The notes under the pieces were generated by a model. The model had not been told where the DNA came from. It saw nothing but the letters and a program-made list of their open reading frames with translations, and made no database searches. A DNA stretch of 64,000 nucleotides, taken from positions 186,001 through 250,000 of the forward strand of contig NZ_FOHI01000001.1 of NCBI RefSeq assembly GCF_900111585.1, given 5' to 3'. A program made the translations under genes and the position numbers. Source of the DNA: Nitrosospira multiformis (lineage in GTDB: Bacteria; Pseudomonadota; Gammaproteobacteria; Burkholderiales; Nitrosomonadaceae). Every line of letters starts with the position of its first letter. Position 1 is the stretch's first letter. Below are positions 44,258 through 54,067 of this stretch, one piece after another.

Positions 44258-44641
44258 TCAGACTGCTGCTTCGGCTGGTGGAGTGCCGGGTGCGATTTTC
44301 CCGGTCGGCTCTGTCATATCGATAATGACGGCGGTTGGGGCGTTTTTCTTGACTGATTCTATTCCGCCATCCCGTGCTTTTTCCGTCTCATAGGATTCAC
44401 TGGTACCAATCACCTGATTATTGCCTGATTTGAGATTGAACCTGTATTTGCCGCTTTCAGTGGTTTTCCGTTCATACCGGACGTCATCAGGCGCATTTTT
44501 TCGGACAGACTCCACTCCGTTCATGCATCCCGCTCTGGCCTTGTAGCCTTCACTGGCAAGAATGGTTTGCCCATTGGTGGCTTTCAATCTGAACCGAAAC
44601 TCACCTGCCTTATCCTTGTAGATTTCGAATTTTGCGGCCAT
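44258..44641 (-). CDS. YegP-family protein (two DUF1508 repeats)
   Basis: The 127-aa protein consists of two copies of the DUF1508 unit: residues about 3-48 (FEIYKDKAGEFRFRLKATNG, ending VESVRKNAP) and about 53-100 (YERKTTESGKYRFNLKSGNN, ending IESVKKNAP). The C-terminal 25 residues are Pro/Ala-rich. YegP-like proteins are small, cytosolic, and of unknown role, often linked to stress. ATG start with GAAAGGAAA upstream. Not part of an operon. Confidence 0.9.
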   Translation of the reverse strand: MAAKFEIYKDKAGEFRFRLKATNGQTILASEGYKARAGCMNGVESVRKNAPDDVRYERKTTESGKYRFNLKSGNNQVIGTSESYETEKARDGGIESVKKNAPTAVIIDMTEPTGKIAPGTPPAEAAV

Positions 44642-44991
44642 GAAATTTCCTTTCGTATTATGTTAAGTCGTATCAGCTTCTTGATCTTTTCGATTCTTTT
44701 ACGAACGGCAGTATCCTTACAGCTTGCAAGCTGCCGCATTGTTTAACGCAGAGAAAGAGCTGGCGTTGACCTGCTATCATTCAGGAGCAACCTGCCATTC
44801 AAGAGAGATTGAAAAGAACATCCGTGCGAGCAGCCAGGATGGTAATCAGTGACAAAGCAATTTAGGATGCGCCTATCGGTTGCTATTGCTTGAATGGAGC
44901 GTTTTGTTTTGTTTGGCTTATTGCATTGAGGTGATGCATAGGCTGAATTGAGGCTAGCGAGTCCCTCATTAACCTTCCAACTGCCTAGACG
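44642..44991. other. Gap before the P450 gene
   Basis: Divergent promoter region for the YegP-like gene and the P450 gene. No gene or clear repeat seen. Confidence 0.4.
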
Positions 44992-46338
44992 ATGGCGCAT
45001 AACAAAACAGTTCCACAGGTCAAGGGCGATTTTCTGCTGGGTAATTTAAGGCAGATGATTGCGAGCCCCCTTCAAGCCTTTTATAACTGGCAGCAGGATT
45101 ATGGGGATTTGGTCAGCTTCAGATTGGCGGCTCGCCAATTTTATTTATTCAGCCACCCAAAACTGGTTGAACAAGCCTTGATCAGGCAAAGCGATGTTTT
45201 TGTAAAAATCTACAATCCTGAAAAACCAACCGGTCTGGCATTGATTTTAGGCCAGGGATTAGTAACAAGTCAGGGCGATTTATGGCAAAGACAACGGCGC
45301 TTGATGCAGCCCGTTTTTCAGAGAAGTAATGTAACCACGCTGCTGCCGCAAATGGCTACCGCAGGTAACAACATGCTGGGTCGATGGCGGCAGATGGGTG
45401 AAGGAGCGCACATCAACCTGTCAGGTGAAATGATGCGGCTTACATTGGAGGTCATCACCCAAACCATGTTCAGCACCAGTGTCCTCGATAAAATAGAACA
45501 GATCGCTCCGTCCTTGGAGATTTTATTGAGATATGCCGCTAAAACCATCGCAAATCCTTTGACTCTTCCGTTATATGTGCCCACTCCGGCGAATCGAAAA
45601 TTCAAGCAGGCATTGGGAATAATCGATGATGTCATTTACGGGATCATCGATCAACGCCGCACTGCGCCCTCGGATCAGAATGACCTGTTGGATATGCTGT
45701 TAAAAGCGCGTGATGACAACAGCGGTGAGAAGATGACCGATAGGCAGGTTCGTGATGAAGTTATTACCATTTTTAGCGCGGGCCATGAAACAACCGCGAA
45801 TTTACTAAGCTGGACTTTATATTTACTCGTCCGCCACCCAGGCGCGCTCGCTCGGCTGCGTGAGGAACTTGATCGATTGTTGCAAGGAAAAATACCGAAC
45901 GCCGAAGATTTGCAGCAGCTTGTTTATACCAGGGCCGTACTCAGTGAATCGATGCGCCTCCGTCCACCTGCCAGCTTTTTGCTGCGTAAAGTCAGTAAAG
46001 ATACCGAGGTTGACGGTTATTTTTTAAAAGCCGACAGGCTTGCGATATTCAGTATTTTCAATCTTCATCATCATGCCGACTTTTGGCCACAACCAGAGCA
46101 GTTTGACCCCGAACGATTTCTGGTATCCCAAAACCGGAGATATTCGTTCATACCTTTCGGGACAGGTGAACGCATCTGTATCGGCAGTCATTTTGCATTA
46201 ATGGAGAGCCAGCTTTTGCTATGCATGATAATTCAGCACTGTGATTTACAGTTGCTTGATCCAGAGGAAGTCGAGATTGAGATGGCAATAACCCTGCGAC
46301 CCAAAGGTGGAATTCCGGTCCGCATAAAGTGGCGATAG
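44992..46338 (+). CDS. Cytochrome P450 monooxygenase
   Basis: The 448-aa haem protein has all core P450 motifs: AGHETT in the I helix at 263-268 (oxygen activation), ExxR at Glu319-Arg322 (ESMR), and the haem loop FGTGERICIG with ligand Cys396. It has no membrane anchor, like soluble bacterial P450s of the CYP102/CYP4-like shape. Substrate cannot be told. The ATG at 44992 has only a weak ribosome site. No ferredoxin or reductase gene is adjacent, so redox partners must come from elsewhere. Confidence 0.95.
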   Translation: MAHNKTVPQVKGDFLLGNLRQMIASPLQAFYNWQQDYGDLVSFRLAARQFYLFSHPKLVEQALIRQSDVFVKIYNPEKPTGLALILGQGLVTSQGDLWQRQRRLMQPVFQRSNVTTLLPQMATAGNNMLGRWRQMGEGAHINLSGEMMRLTLEVITQTMFSTSVLDKIEQIAPSLEILLRYAAKTIANPLTLPLYVPTPANRKFKQALGIIDDVIYGIIDQRRTAPSDQNDLLDMLLKARDDNSGEKMTDRQVRDEVITIFSAGHETTANLLSWTLYLLVRHPGALARLREELDRLLQGKIPNAEDLQQLVYTRAVLSESMRLRPPASFLLRKVSKDTEVDGYFLKADRLAIFSIFNLHHHADFWPQPEQFDPERFLVSQNRRYSFIPFGTGERICIGSHFALMESQLLLCMIIQHCDLQLLDPEEVEIEMAITLRPKGGIPVRIKWR

Positions 46339-46392
46339 GATCAATCTTCGATTCTGTGGCTCGGCATCGGCCAAGCTTTCCAGAGGGGGGCA

Positions 46393-47454
46393 TTAATGAT
46401 TGGCGGATGGTAGTCGGCATTCGATCCCGTTCTCTCCACTCTTTATGAAGGCACTGGCCGCATGGCCGGTAATGTCAATTCTCTGGGCCCGCTCTTGCAG
46501 GGTCAGGCCGAAACCGCCGCGTTCCTTTTCCGTTCCGTTGTCGGTGCATTGCAGTTCGAGCAAGTAGGTAAGCCCCTTGCAGATACGGTGTCGATAGCAT
46601 TCGGTCCGCTTATCGTCTAAGTTGCATACAATCGCATAAGCCTCGTTGAGGCCCTCAAGGGCGCAGGCCACTTCCACTGAAACCTGCTGTGCCGGGTGGC
46701 GCTCGACGTTCTCATAGAAGTCCCGCTCCATGATCTGGTCGTGCATCCGGCAGAGGTAGTCGGCGACATCCTTCTTGATCTCCGTACTCTGCGTGCACTC
46801 GAACAAGAGGCGGCACGCCTGTGATTGCCAGTTGGCGAAGAAGACAAGGATGTTTCCCGCAACCCGATGGCATCGAAAGTACTGCGCATCATAATAGGAG
46901 AAGGCGAGTTCCACGCTTTGGAGGCACCGGGCATCCTGCAACTGCCGGTAGGTTTCCAGAAGAGCGAGCATTGCCTCGCCAGCGTACAGTTCTTCTCCGT
47001 GGTCGGGCAGATCATGGAAATACACCTTGTACGAGCCATCCGGCCTCTGCTGATGGAGTATCCCCTCGGCGAGAGCAGTGATCTCCTCCATCCGACGGGG
47101 GGATAGGGCGTGCAGCAGGGCGAGAATCATAAAGGCACTGTGGGCGATCGATGAAGGCTCCTCCAACCGATCCGGGTCGAGGATCAGGTGACTGTCGCGC
47201 TCCACGAGGTAATTCACGTAATGCCGCAGCGACTTCCGGATCAGTGACCGAAGCTCATGCTTGTTCAGAAAATCGCTGAGCATTTCCACGTCCCACACAG
47301 AGGCAATATCCCGGATGGGAGATTTTTCGCGCACGAATGTGTCAGTCTCGGGGATGTAGAGGTACTCAAGCATTCCTGTATCCCGGTTGACCATGCCCTG
47401 GTACCACCGGTAGACGAGTTTCAAGCGCTGCTTCAGTAATTCTGCTGTTTCCAT
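46393..47454 (-). CDS. Predicted alpha/alpha-barrel protein of unknown function
   Basis: I start at the ATG at 47454 (353 aa), which has GGGAGAGAC upstream. The sequence is a series of paired helices (IAHSAFMILALLHALSPRR, LYAGEAMLALLETYRQLQDA, AFSYYDAQYFRCHRVAGN). A QRPDGSYKVYF segment lies between them, as in six-hairpin glycosidase-like, epimerase or terpene-cyclase-like toroids. I cannot choose among these. It has no signal peptide. It converges on the P450 gene with a 54-bp gap. Confidence 0.65.
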   Translation of the reverse strand: METAELLKQRLKLVYRWYQGMVNRDTGMLEYLYIPETDTFVREKSPIRDIASVWDVEMLSDFLNKHELRSLIRKSLRHYVNYLVERDSHLILDPDRLEEPSSIAHSAFMILALLHALSPRRMEEITALAEGILHQQRPDGSYKVYFHDLPDHGEELYAGEAMLALLETYRQLQDARCLQSVELAFSYYDAQYFRCHRVAGNILVFFANWQSQACRLLFECTQSTEIKKDVADYLCRMHDQIMERDFYENVERHPAQQVSVEVACALEGLNEAYAIVCNLDDKRTECYRHRICKGLTYLLELQCTDNGTEKERGGFGLTLQERAQRIDITGHAASAFIKSGENGIECRLPSANH

Positions 47455-47679
47455 GGTTTGTCTCTCCCAGAGATTTAACCGGAGTGTTTGCATGCAAAAG
47501 TATGACAATCAATAGGTCATCCCTGATCGAGCTATCCCTTGTAGGGGAGAGAACGGACGCGGCTATCAGCAGGCATTTTGACAAAAAGCATTTCGAGTCC
47601 TACCCTTGATTGATGCCATAATCCCTGCGGAATCTGCAATGCCTGCCAGCGATACGGATATAAAGTCGGGCCACACTCA

Positions 47680-48186
47680 ATGACAGCAAGACTTCATGCC
47701 ATTCGTGGTGATATTACAAAACTGGAAACAGATGCAATCGTGAATGCCGCCAATTCATCATTGCTGGGCGGCGGTGGCATTGATGGCGCTATCCATCGGA
47801 CTGCTGGTCCAGAGTTGCTGGAAGAATGCAGGTTGCTTGGCGGTTGTAAAACCGGTGACGCAAAGATCACAAAAGGCTACCGTTTAAAGGCAAAGCATGT
47901 CATTCATACCGTTGGTCCGGTTTGGCGTGGGGGAAAAAGCAATGAACCGGAACAACTTGCCTCCTGTTATCGGCGGAGTCTGGAAATTGCCGCTGCCAAT
48001 GGTTTGAGTTCGATTGCGTTTCCATGCATCAGTACAGGTGCATATGCTTATCCGCGTGAAGCAGCCGCTGAAATAGCGGCCAACACTGTGCGGCAGTTTA
48101 TTGAAACTGAGACTTCGCTCAAAGAAGTGATATTTTGCTGTTTCTCCGAGCAAGACTTTCAGTTATATCAACGAGCACTGGATTAA
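47680..48186 (+). CDS. Macrodomain protein, probable O-acetyl-ADP-ribose deacetylase
   Basis: The 168-aa protein is a single macrodomain of the YmdB/TARG-like kind. It shows the ADP-ribose loop [20 protein letters not shown] (about 23-42), the motif [14 protein letters not shown] (about 73-86), and the phosphate loop [13 protein letters not shown] (about 118-130). Such enzymes hydrolyse O-acetyl-ADP-ribose or remove ADP-ribose from proteins. ATG start with a weak ribosome site. It is a single gene. Confidence 0.93.
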   Translation: MTARLHAIRGDITKLETDAIVNAANSSLLGGGGIDGAIHRTAGPELLEECRLLGGCKTGDAKITKGYRLKAKHVIHTVGPVWRGGKSNEPEQLASCYRRSLEIAAANGLSSIAFPCISTGAYAYPREAAAEIAANTVRQFIETETSLKEVIFCCFSEQDFQLYQRALD

Positions 48187-48286
48187 TAGGTGTCTCGATT
48201 GATCTTTTGAGTCGAGATGGAGTGAGATGGGGCACTGCACTCCTGGATTGGCTCTCAGCGACGATATTTTCAAAAACCCTTGCTTC

Positions 48287-48622
48287 TCAAACTGTCGGCA
48301 ACTTGAGTGGGTCCTTCAGGAGCAAGATGTGGTGTTCTTCCGCAGTATCCACCACCTCGATGCTGTAGAGGCCTTCGGCATCCTGTTCGACGTAAATCTG
48401 CTTCGGATGTCGGATATTGTGTTCAATCCCCTCGACTATCACTGCCAGAACGTCTCCCTTGGGGTCGTAGCTCAGTCCAATCAGTGGCAACCAGTCCACC
48501 TCAACCTGGTCCCCGAGTTCAAGTCCTGTGACCTCTATTTCCACCAGCTTCGCACCCAGCACCTTGGAAACGCCGTCGAAGTAATTCTGCCACTCGGATT
48601 TTGGAAGTTGTGTCAATGCCAT
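48287..48622 (-). CDS. DUF5335-like protein, 111 aa
   Basis: A small soluble protein with the pattern I associate with DUF5335: an N-terminal helix (LPKSEWQNYFDGVSKVL), three strands (AKLVEIEVTGLELGDQVEVD, LIGLSYDPKGDVLAVIVEG), and a C-terminal acidic strand pair. Function is unknown. ATG start at 48622 with AAGGAGC upstream. It converges on the macrodomain gene. Confidence 0.7.
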   Translation of the reverse strand: MALTQLPKSEWQNYFDGVSKVLGAKLVEIEVTGLELGDQVEVDWLPLIGLSYDPKGDVLAVIVEGIEHNIRHPKQIYVEQDAEGLYSIEVVDTAEEHHILLLKDPLKLPTV

Positions 48623-48933
48623 GTCTTAGCTCCTTCGATGCCATAAAATCGAGCAGACTATCGTCCAGGTGTACCGTCTTCATGATTGACTTCAGCACCG
48701 GCATGCATGAACTGGAGGTTGACGTTAATTCATCCAATCATGATTATTCAACATAGCAGCAGTTTCTGGTTCAATCCAGTGATGTGTCACCGGTATTTTT
48801 AGAGAATTGAAGATTTACTGCCGTGTGAGCCTCGTATCACCGTTAACGGAAAAAGTACCGCTTGGGTTCTCAATGATTCCCCAACGAATTACGATGTTCG
48901 CCTTCTGTCTTTCTTACTCTTGGATCTGTTTAG

Positions 48934-49935
48934 ATGACGATACACATGCGCGGAAATACTGGGAATGAGTCGCCGATCCGGCTCGTGATTCACGGAGGTG
49001 CCGGGGCCGTGAAACCCGGCCAGCGGCGAGAACGCGAGCAGGCTTACAGGGAGGCGCTCGCACAATCGCTGATCGCTGGCCATGCGGTGCTTGCAGCAGG
49101 CGGCAGCAGCATCGATGCGGTGATTGCGGCCATTGCGGTGATGGAGGATTGCCCCTTGTTCAATGCCGGCAAGGGCTCCGTGCTGACCCACGATGGTCGT
49201 AACGAACTGGAAGCTTCAATCATGGAAGGGGTCACCCGCGCGGCAGGCGCCGTTGCGGGAGTGACGACGATTCGCAATCCGATTCGCGCCGCACATGCGG
49301 TAATGACGAAAAGCCCCCACGTGATGCTCATCGGTCAAGGTGCGGAAATTTTCGCTGCAAAGCAGGGTCTGGAAATCGTGGATTCGTCCTATTTCTATAC
49401 CCAGCACCGGTGGAATCAACTGCAAAAAGCTATCGCTAAAGAAAGTATTCTGCTCGACCATGATGCGGGTCTGGATACATTGCCGGGTGAGGATGAAAAA
49501 CGCGGAACCGTCGGTGCAGTAGCGGTGGACTCCCATGGCAATCTGGCGGCCGGCACGTCGACCGGTGGGCTCACGAACAAGCACTCCGGCCGAGTGGGAG
49601 ACTCGTCCATTATTGGTGCGGGAACCTACGCGGACAATCGCTCGGTTGCAGTATCCACGACTGGCACAGGCGAAATGTTCATTCGTACCGCTGCCGCTTT
49701 CAACACCGCAGCGCAGGTGCGATTTCTGCATGCCCCCATTACCGAGGCAGCCGATAACACGCTGGAGGAAATCGCCGCGATTGGTGGGGATGGCGGCCTG
49801 ATCGTCCTGGATGCGGACGGCAATTATGCGATGCGTTTCAATACTGGCGCCATGTTTCGCGGCACAATCGGGGGGGATGGCATAGCACGGACAGGTATTT
49901 TTTCTGGGCCTGAAACACCGGCTATGTCAAGTTGA
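48934..49935 (+). CDS. Isoaspartyl peptidase / L-asparaginase (Ntn hydrolase)
   Basis: The 333-aa precursor belongs to the plant-type asparaginase family. These self-cleave before a Thr to form two subunits and hydrolyse isoaspartyl dipeptides or asparagine. The cleavage site is RGTVGAVAVDSHGN with nucleophile Thr192, and GTSTGGLTNKHSGRVGDSSI gives the following conserved region. The N-terminus has IRLVIHGGAGAVKPG, also typical. ATG at 48934 (another at 48946 is possible). It is followed after 187 bp by smbP, probably separately expressed. Confidence 0.94.
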   Translation: MTIHMRGNTGNESPIRLVIHGGAGAVKPGQRREREQAYREALAQSLIAGHAVLAAGGSSIDAVIAAIAVMEDCPLFNAGKGSVLTHDGRNELEASIMEGVTRAAGAVAGVTTIRNPIRAAHAVMTKSPHVMLIGQGAEIFAAKQGLEIVDSSYFYTQHRWNQLQKAIAKESILLDHDAGLDTLPGEDEKRGTVGAVAVDSHGNLAAGTSTGGLTNKHSGRVGDSSIIGAGTYADNRSVAVSTTGTGEMFIRTAAAFNTAAQVRFLHAPITEAADNTLEEIAAIGGDGGLIVLDADGNYAMRFNTGAMFRGTIGGDGIARTGIFSGPETPAMSS

Positions 49936-50122
49936 CAAGCTGCCGCCTTCTACGAGCCAAATATCGCTGCCGCGTATGAGGATGAACCGGTTACGGCAAA
50001 GAGGAGAAAGATAGCCTATACTTTGAGAGACAGACTTCGGCTGTTGCAGGCTAAAAGTGCTGGCAGGTGCCAGCAAAGCGTGCTGTCAATAAAAACTATC
50101 CAATGGACTTGTGGAGGCTCTC

Positions 50123-50464
50123 ATGAGATACATACCAGCAGGTTTTGCCATCGGTGTTTTGGGCGTTCTTCTGGCGCCCCCGGCGATTGCCGATCATCAC
50201 GCTGCCCAGGCGATCGAACATGCCGCGATGGCAAAGGCACATGGCGAGGACGGTCACGCAAAAGTGCTGCTCAAGCACGCGGAAGAGAGTCTGACCCATG
50301 CTCAGGCATCGGAGAAACAGCACGCCGAACAACATAAGCATATGACGGACTCCATCAAGGAACTGAAGCAGGCAATCGAGCATGCCAAAGCAGGACACGC
50401 CGATGTTGCTACCAAGCATGTTGACGAAGCCCTGATGCACATGCGTAAGTCAACAAGCGACTAG
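50123..50464 (+). CDS. smbP: Small periplasmic metal-binding protein SmbP
   Basis: The 113-aa precursor has a signal peptide (about 1-23, ending PPAIA) and a mature four-helix-like protein very rich in His at regular spacing (HHAAQAIEHAAMAKAHGED, KHAEESLTHAQASEKQHAEQ, HKHMTDSIKEL). Nitrosomonas SmbP binds copper and other divalent metals and helps with copper supply or detoxification in ammonia oxidisers. I start at the ATG at 50123, with GGAGG upstream, four codons inside the longer frame. A long inverted repeat follows the stop. Confidence 0.92.
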   Translation: MRYIPAGFAIGVLGVLLAPPAIADHHAAQAIEHAAMAKAHGEDGHAKVLLKHAEESLTHAQASEKQHAEQHKHMTDSIKELKQAIEHAKAGHADVATKHVDEALMHMRKSTSD

Positions 50465-50471
50465 ACCCGGG

Positions 50472-50543
50472 GTCAGGCTTGATTGATTCTATCCCTGGCA
50501 GAAGGATCTCAATCTGGAGGGATCGGATTCAATCGAGCCTGAC
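50472..50543. repeat. Long imperfect inverted repeat after smbP
   Basis: GTCAGGCTTGATTGA at 50472 pairs with TTCAATCGAGCCTGAC ending at 50543, and the arms continue inward (ATCCCT / AGGGAT). The total arm is about 24 bp with few mismatches. It has no T run, so it may be a small mobile or REP-like repeat rather than a plain terminator. Confidence 0.7.
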
Positions 50544-50638
50544 ATGATGCAGGACCGTGGTCTTTCGAATACCACGGGGACACCGAATGAGTAGGAGCGG
50601 TTTTGTACACGCCGATATTCTCCTGTCCCCACTACCGC

Positions 50639-51037
50639 TCAGAACTCCCCGGACTGTTTCTCAAAATAAGCAGCAGCATCGAGAACCGGCTTCGGGTCGC
50701 AGCCTTGCTCCACGATCATCTTTGCAGTCTCCCTGTAGCCCTTTGCCAGTGATTTCGCCTGTTCCGGAAATAACGCCTCGCGCTCCCTCAGTTTGAGATC
50801 GTTCACTTGCTGCGTCTTTTTTCGATTCTCATCTTCCGCCTGCTCTGTTGTTTTGGCTGTCTCGTCAGTCTTTTCCGCAGCCGCATTTGCCAAATCGGCG
50901 GCGCCACCCGCACCTGGAAAGGAAAACACAAGCAACAGGGAGAGGAGAATACCGCTCAAGCGAATGCCGTTTATTCCCGGAATTCCTTCTGGTTCCTCCT
51001 GATTGCCTAAAAAAACCTGGCGGTCGCCAACGTTCAT
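50639..51037 (-). CDS. Hypothetical exported protein coupled to the deacetylase-like gene
   Basis: The 132-aa product has a hydrophobic segment near 27-47 (LSGILLSLLLVFSFPGAGGA), probably a signal peptide or anchor, then an Ala/Glu/Lys-rich helix and a short Cys-containing C-terminus. Its ATG overlaps the upstream stop as ATGA (51034-51037), so it is translated together with the Agd3-like protein. No family recognised. A shorter start after the membrane segment is not supported. Confidence 0.6.
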   Translation of the reverse strand: MNVGDRQVFLGNQEEPEGIPGINGIRLSGILLSLLLVFSFPGAGGAADLANAAAEKTDETAKTTEQAEDENRKKTQQVNDLKLREREALFPEQAKSLAKGYRETAKMIVEQGCDPKPVLDAAAYFEKQSGEF

Positions 51038-53166
51038 CGAGTCAACCCTCTATCGACCTCGTACATGGTGGCCTTCGTATCCACGCTGATGTTTCCGATA
51101 AGCTGGCCGCCATAAATCTCCCCTCCGGAAAGACCAGTGACACGAAGGTGAGGCACCGCTTTGTTTGCCGATAGAGTAACCCGATTGGTTGTCCGATTCC
51201 ATATTGCATCGATCTTTGCAGACCTGGCGTTGAGGCTTTCCGCAGTATGGTCGCCGATTTTATAGTAAGGAAGATTTTTGACCGGCAGGGTGAACAATCC
51301 CTCATATTCAGTGAAGACTGCATCGAGCCAGTCAAACTGGAGCGTGCTGCCGTTTTCATCATATCGAGCAAGATTCGACTGATGAAAAAAATGTGGCCAG
51401 CGGCTAAAGCTCAACATGTGCCGCACTGTGGTATCCGCTTCGAGTGCGAGGATTTCGCGGTAGCTCCGGGGAGAGCAAGCCCTTGCCTGTGCCTCGCATG
51501 GATTTTGTCCCGCATTGACAAACCGATAATAATATAAGTAGTTATACTCGTCCTCCAGCTGGGAAGGATTTGTCACGTTATAAAAAATGTCGGTTGGCCA
51601 GCGTGGCAGCATGAGTCGATCCGTTTTGCTGCCATCTTCATACTGGGTTATATACTGTTCAACGTTTTGAGCTTTTTGTGACGTATCGGCAGCAAGATAT
51701 TCCACGCCTGCGGTGGCAGCCGCCTGAAGCAATAGCGGATTGGCGCCACCTGCATCAAAGGCTATGTCGTCAGCCTGAAGATTGAACATAGCCGGGTGTA
51801 AGGCTGGATCATCCGTGCATTTCTGATCTTTCAGGCCGGAATGGGCGCCGGTAATGAGCACGCGATTGTTCTCGTTTCTCTCGGGAAGATCCAGTAGCGC
51901 CCACACGTTCTGGTTGGCAGTGATTTCAGCCCTGATTGCCTCTGCATTCGTAAAAGTGCGGTAATCGCAGGGCGCATCAGCCGGAACCGGTGACTTATCC
52001 ATGTCTGCATGCGTGAAGGTGTGGTTGATAAAGCGGAAATGCGTTTTATTGGCCACTATTGCTGCTACCAGATCATCTTTCCAGTTTGCAGCGAGCGGCA
52101 TTGCCTGTGGATTCACCACCGCTCCCGCACCATTGAATGCGAAATCCAGCTTGAAATTCCCCGCCGTCGGATGTGCGGCCCGGAGGGCAGCCTGTTTGCT
52201 CACCGCATTGGTTATATCAGCGCCGGTCAGGCGATAAGTGCCATTCTCCTTATCGAGAGCAGAGTTCCATTGAATGTTGGTACGAAACAGATCATCCACA
52301 TGCGCAGCCAGATGGATGAAGCGCGCACCGATGAAAACTCCCTGGGTTGCCCAGTTGACGAACTCATAAGCCAGAACTTTCGAATGCAGGAGGAACGACC
52401 CGTTCGTAACCGTCGAAATCAGCACTTCGCGCACTGGCATCTTACGGGCAGGCTTCATGTACCGTACGATGGACAGCAGTGCTTCGCCCTGTCCGGTTCG
52501 TAATAGCGGTTCGACATAGGGTATCGAGCCGTCTTTCAGCCGGTTCATATCGTTTCGGGGATGGGTCGCAAAGGCAAGGGATGTAATTGGAAGCGGATTA
52601 TTCCTGTTTACGTATTCAAAGACTTCCTTGCTGTACCTCCCCGGTATTGTCCAGCGCGCATCATAATTGTGTCCGCTTGAGGAGTAGACGAGACCATAAT
52701 CCAGATAGGTGTCGTGAGGCGGCTTCGAATTCGCATACGTGGCCGGCCACCCTGACAATACCGCTTCCCGGATCCGGAAATTCTTCTCGTAATTGTGCAA
52801 TATGTCCCATTCGGCCGGGGTGAAGCCTGGAATCAGGTCCGCGTCGGTGAGGATGACTCCATTGTAGTTGCCAACACACCCTGCCTCCTCGGCCTTGCAG
52901 GCCGTTCCCTGCGAAGAAGCAGCCAGGAACGCGGGCGTCAGATTCTGCACCCTGGTATTCAGCACGACATATGGAACGCCCATTTCATCGAGGACAGGCT
53001 TGATATAGGCCAATCCCAGGTCTTCCGTCACCTCTCCCGTGGAAACGACCAGTATTCTCAATTTGACGGCATTATCAGCGTGCACCGGGGCCACGGCAAT
53101 TATGGTAAGCAGCATGGCTATTGCTGCAAGAAGAAGCTTGCGCTTCATGCCATGATTGCGCTTCAT
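51034..53166 (-). CDS. Agd3-like exported polysaccharide deacetylase
   Basis: The 710-aa protein has a signal peptide (about 6-31, ending APVHA). An N-terminal beta-rich domain follows, then a deacetylase-like barrel with HLAAHVDDLF (Asp-Asp) and RFINHTFTHADMD (the H-xxx-H metal motif). This combination is what I know from the Agd3 family, which deacetylates cationic exopolysaccharide in fungi and is scattered in bacteria. I start at the ATG at 53166 with AAGGAGA upstream; the frame is open 156 bp further. It overlaps the next small gene by 4 bp. Confidence 0.75.
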   Translation of the reverse strand: MKRNHGMKRKLLLAAIAMLLTIIAVAPVHADNAVKLRILVVSTGEVTEDLGLAYIKPVLDEMGVPYVVLNTRVQNLTPAFLAASSQGTACKAEEAGCVGNYNGVILTDADLIPGFTPAEWDILHNYEKNFRIREAVLSGWPATYANSKPPHDTYLDYGLVYSSSGHNYDARWTIPGRYSKEVFEYVNRNNPLPITSLAFATHPRNDMNRLKDGSIPYVEPLLRTGQGEALLSIVRYMKPARKMPVREVLISTVTNGSFLLHSKVLAYEFVNWATQGVFIGARFIHLAAHVDDLFRTNIQWNSALDKENGTYRLTGADITNAVSKQAALRAAHPTAGNFKLDFAFNGAGAVVNPQAMPLAANWKDDLVAAIVANKTHFRFINHTFTHADMDKSPVPADAPCDYRTFTNAEAIRAEITANQNVWALLDLPERNENNRVLITGAHSGLKDQKCTDDPALHPAMFNLQADDIAFDAGGANPLLLQAAATAGVEYLAADTSQKAQNVEQYITQYEDGSKTDRLMLPRWPTDIFYNVTNPSQLEDEYNYLYYYRFVNAGQNPCEAQARACSPRSYREILALEADTTVRHMLSFSRWPHFFHQSNLARYDENGSTLQFDWLDAVFTEYEGLFTLPVKNLPYYKIGDHTAESLNARSAKIDAIWNRTTNRVTLSANKAVPHLRVTGLSGGEIYGGQLIGNISVDTKATMYEVDRGLTR

Positions 53167-53563
53167 GAATGAAGTCTCCTTATCGCAAAACAAAAATGTA
53201 ACGATTTGACAAATCCTCTTGTTGTTTAAGTTCTCTTTGCAGTCATCTTCATACATCATCACTGCGCTAATCAACCATAAGATAAGATCGCTTGATGCAT
53301 GCGGACATCTTGAGGTGGACATTTATAAGCAAGTCCATTTATAAGCAAGTCTTGAGAACAGTGCAAAGCGTGCAGCTCAAAATATGGAACTATTAATTCA
53401 GAACCGGTTGAAACAGGAGACGGGGATAATCTTTTTTTAACGGGGTCCCTGGTTCCGGTTCTTGTTGTTCCGGTTGTTTTAAGAAGTTTGAAAAGCATTT
53501 CCCTTGCAGATGGAATCTGTTACGGTTCCGATCCTCAACCTGAATAACAGCCGGGAGGTAAGC

Positions 53564-54067
53564 ATGCAAAGCATCCGAAGGATTACCCCGTGTTTGTGGT
53601 TTGATAATCAAGCCGAAGAGGCAGCAGAATTTTATGCGGGTATCTTCAAAAATTCCAGAATTGGCAAAATGAGCCGCTATGGTGAAGCCGGGCACGAGGT
53701 TCATGAACAAGCGGCGGGAACGGTAATGACTGTAGCATTTGAGCTCGATGGGCAGGGATTTGTCGCTCTCAATGGCGGCCCCACGTTCAAATTCAATGAG
53801 GCCATCTCGTTTCAGGTCAATTGCGAAACCCAGGAAGAAGTGGACTACTACTGGGAAAAGCTTTCCGAAGACGGAGACGAAAAGGCGCAGCAGTGCGGCT
53901 GGCTCAAGGACAAATATGGCGTTTCCTGGCAAATTGTCCCCACGGTTTTATCCGGGATGATCAGTGATCCCGATTCCGAAAAATCCGGGAGAGCGACGGA
54001 CGCAATGCTTAAAACGAAGAAAATCGACATCGACAAACTCAAGCGCGCATTTAATGGGACCCTTTGA
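53564..54067 (+). CDS. PhnB-like VOC-fold protein
   Basis: The 167-aa protein has the opening [20 protein letters not shown] and the closing [13 protein letters not shown] typical of PhnB-like proteins in the vicinal-oxygen-chelate fold, often annotated as 3-demethylubiquinone methyltransferase homologues. The enzymatic role of such stand-alone copies is usually unknown. I start at the ATG at 53564 with GGGAGG upstream; the frame continues 60 bp further up. It is a single gene. Confidence 0.9.
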   Translation: MQSIRRITPCLWFDNQAEEAAEFYAGIFKNSRIGKMSRYGEAGHEVHEQAAGTVMTVAFELDGQGFVALNGGPTFKFNEAISFQVNCETQEEVDYYWEKLSEDGDEKAQQCGWLKDKYGVSWQIVPTVLSGMISDPDSEKSGRATDAMLKTKKIDIDKLKRAFNGTL

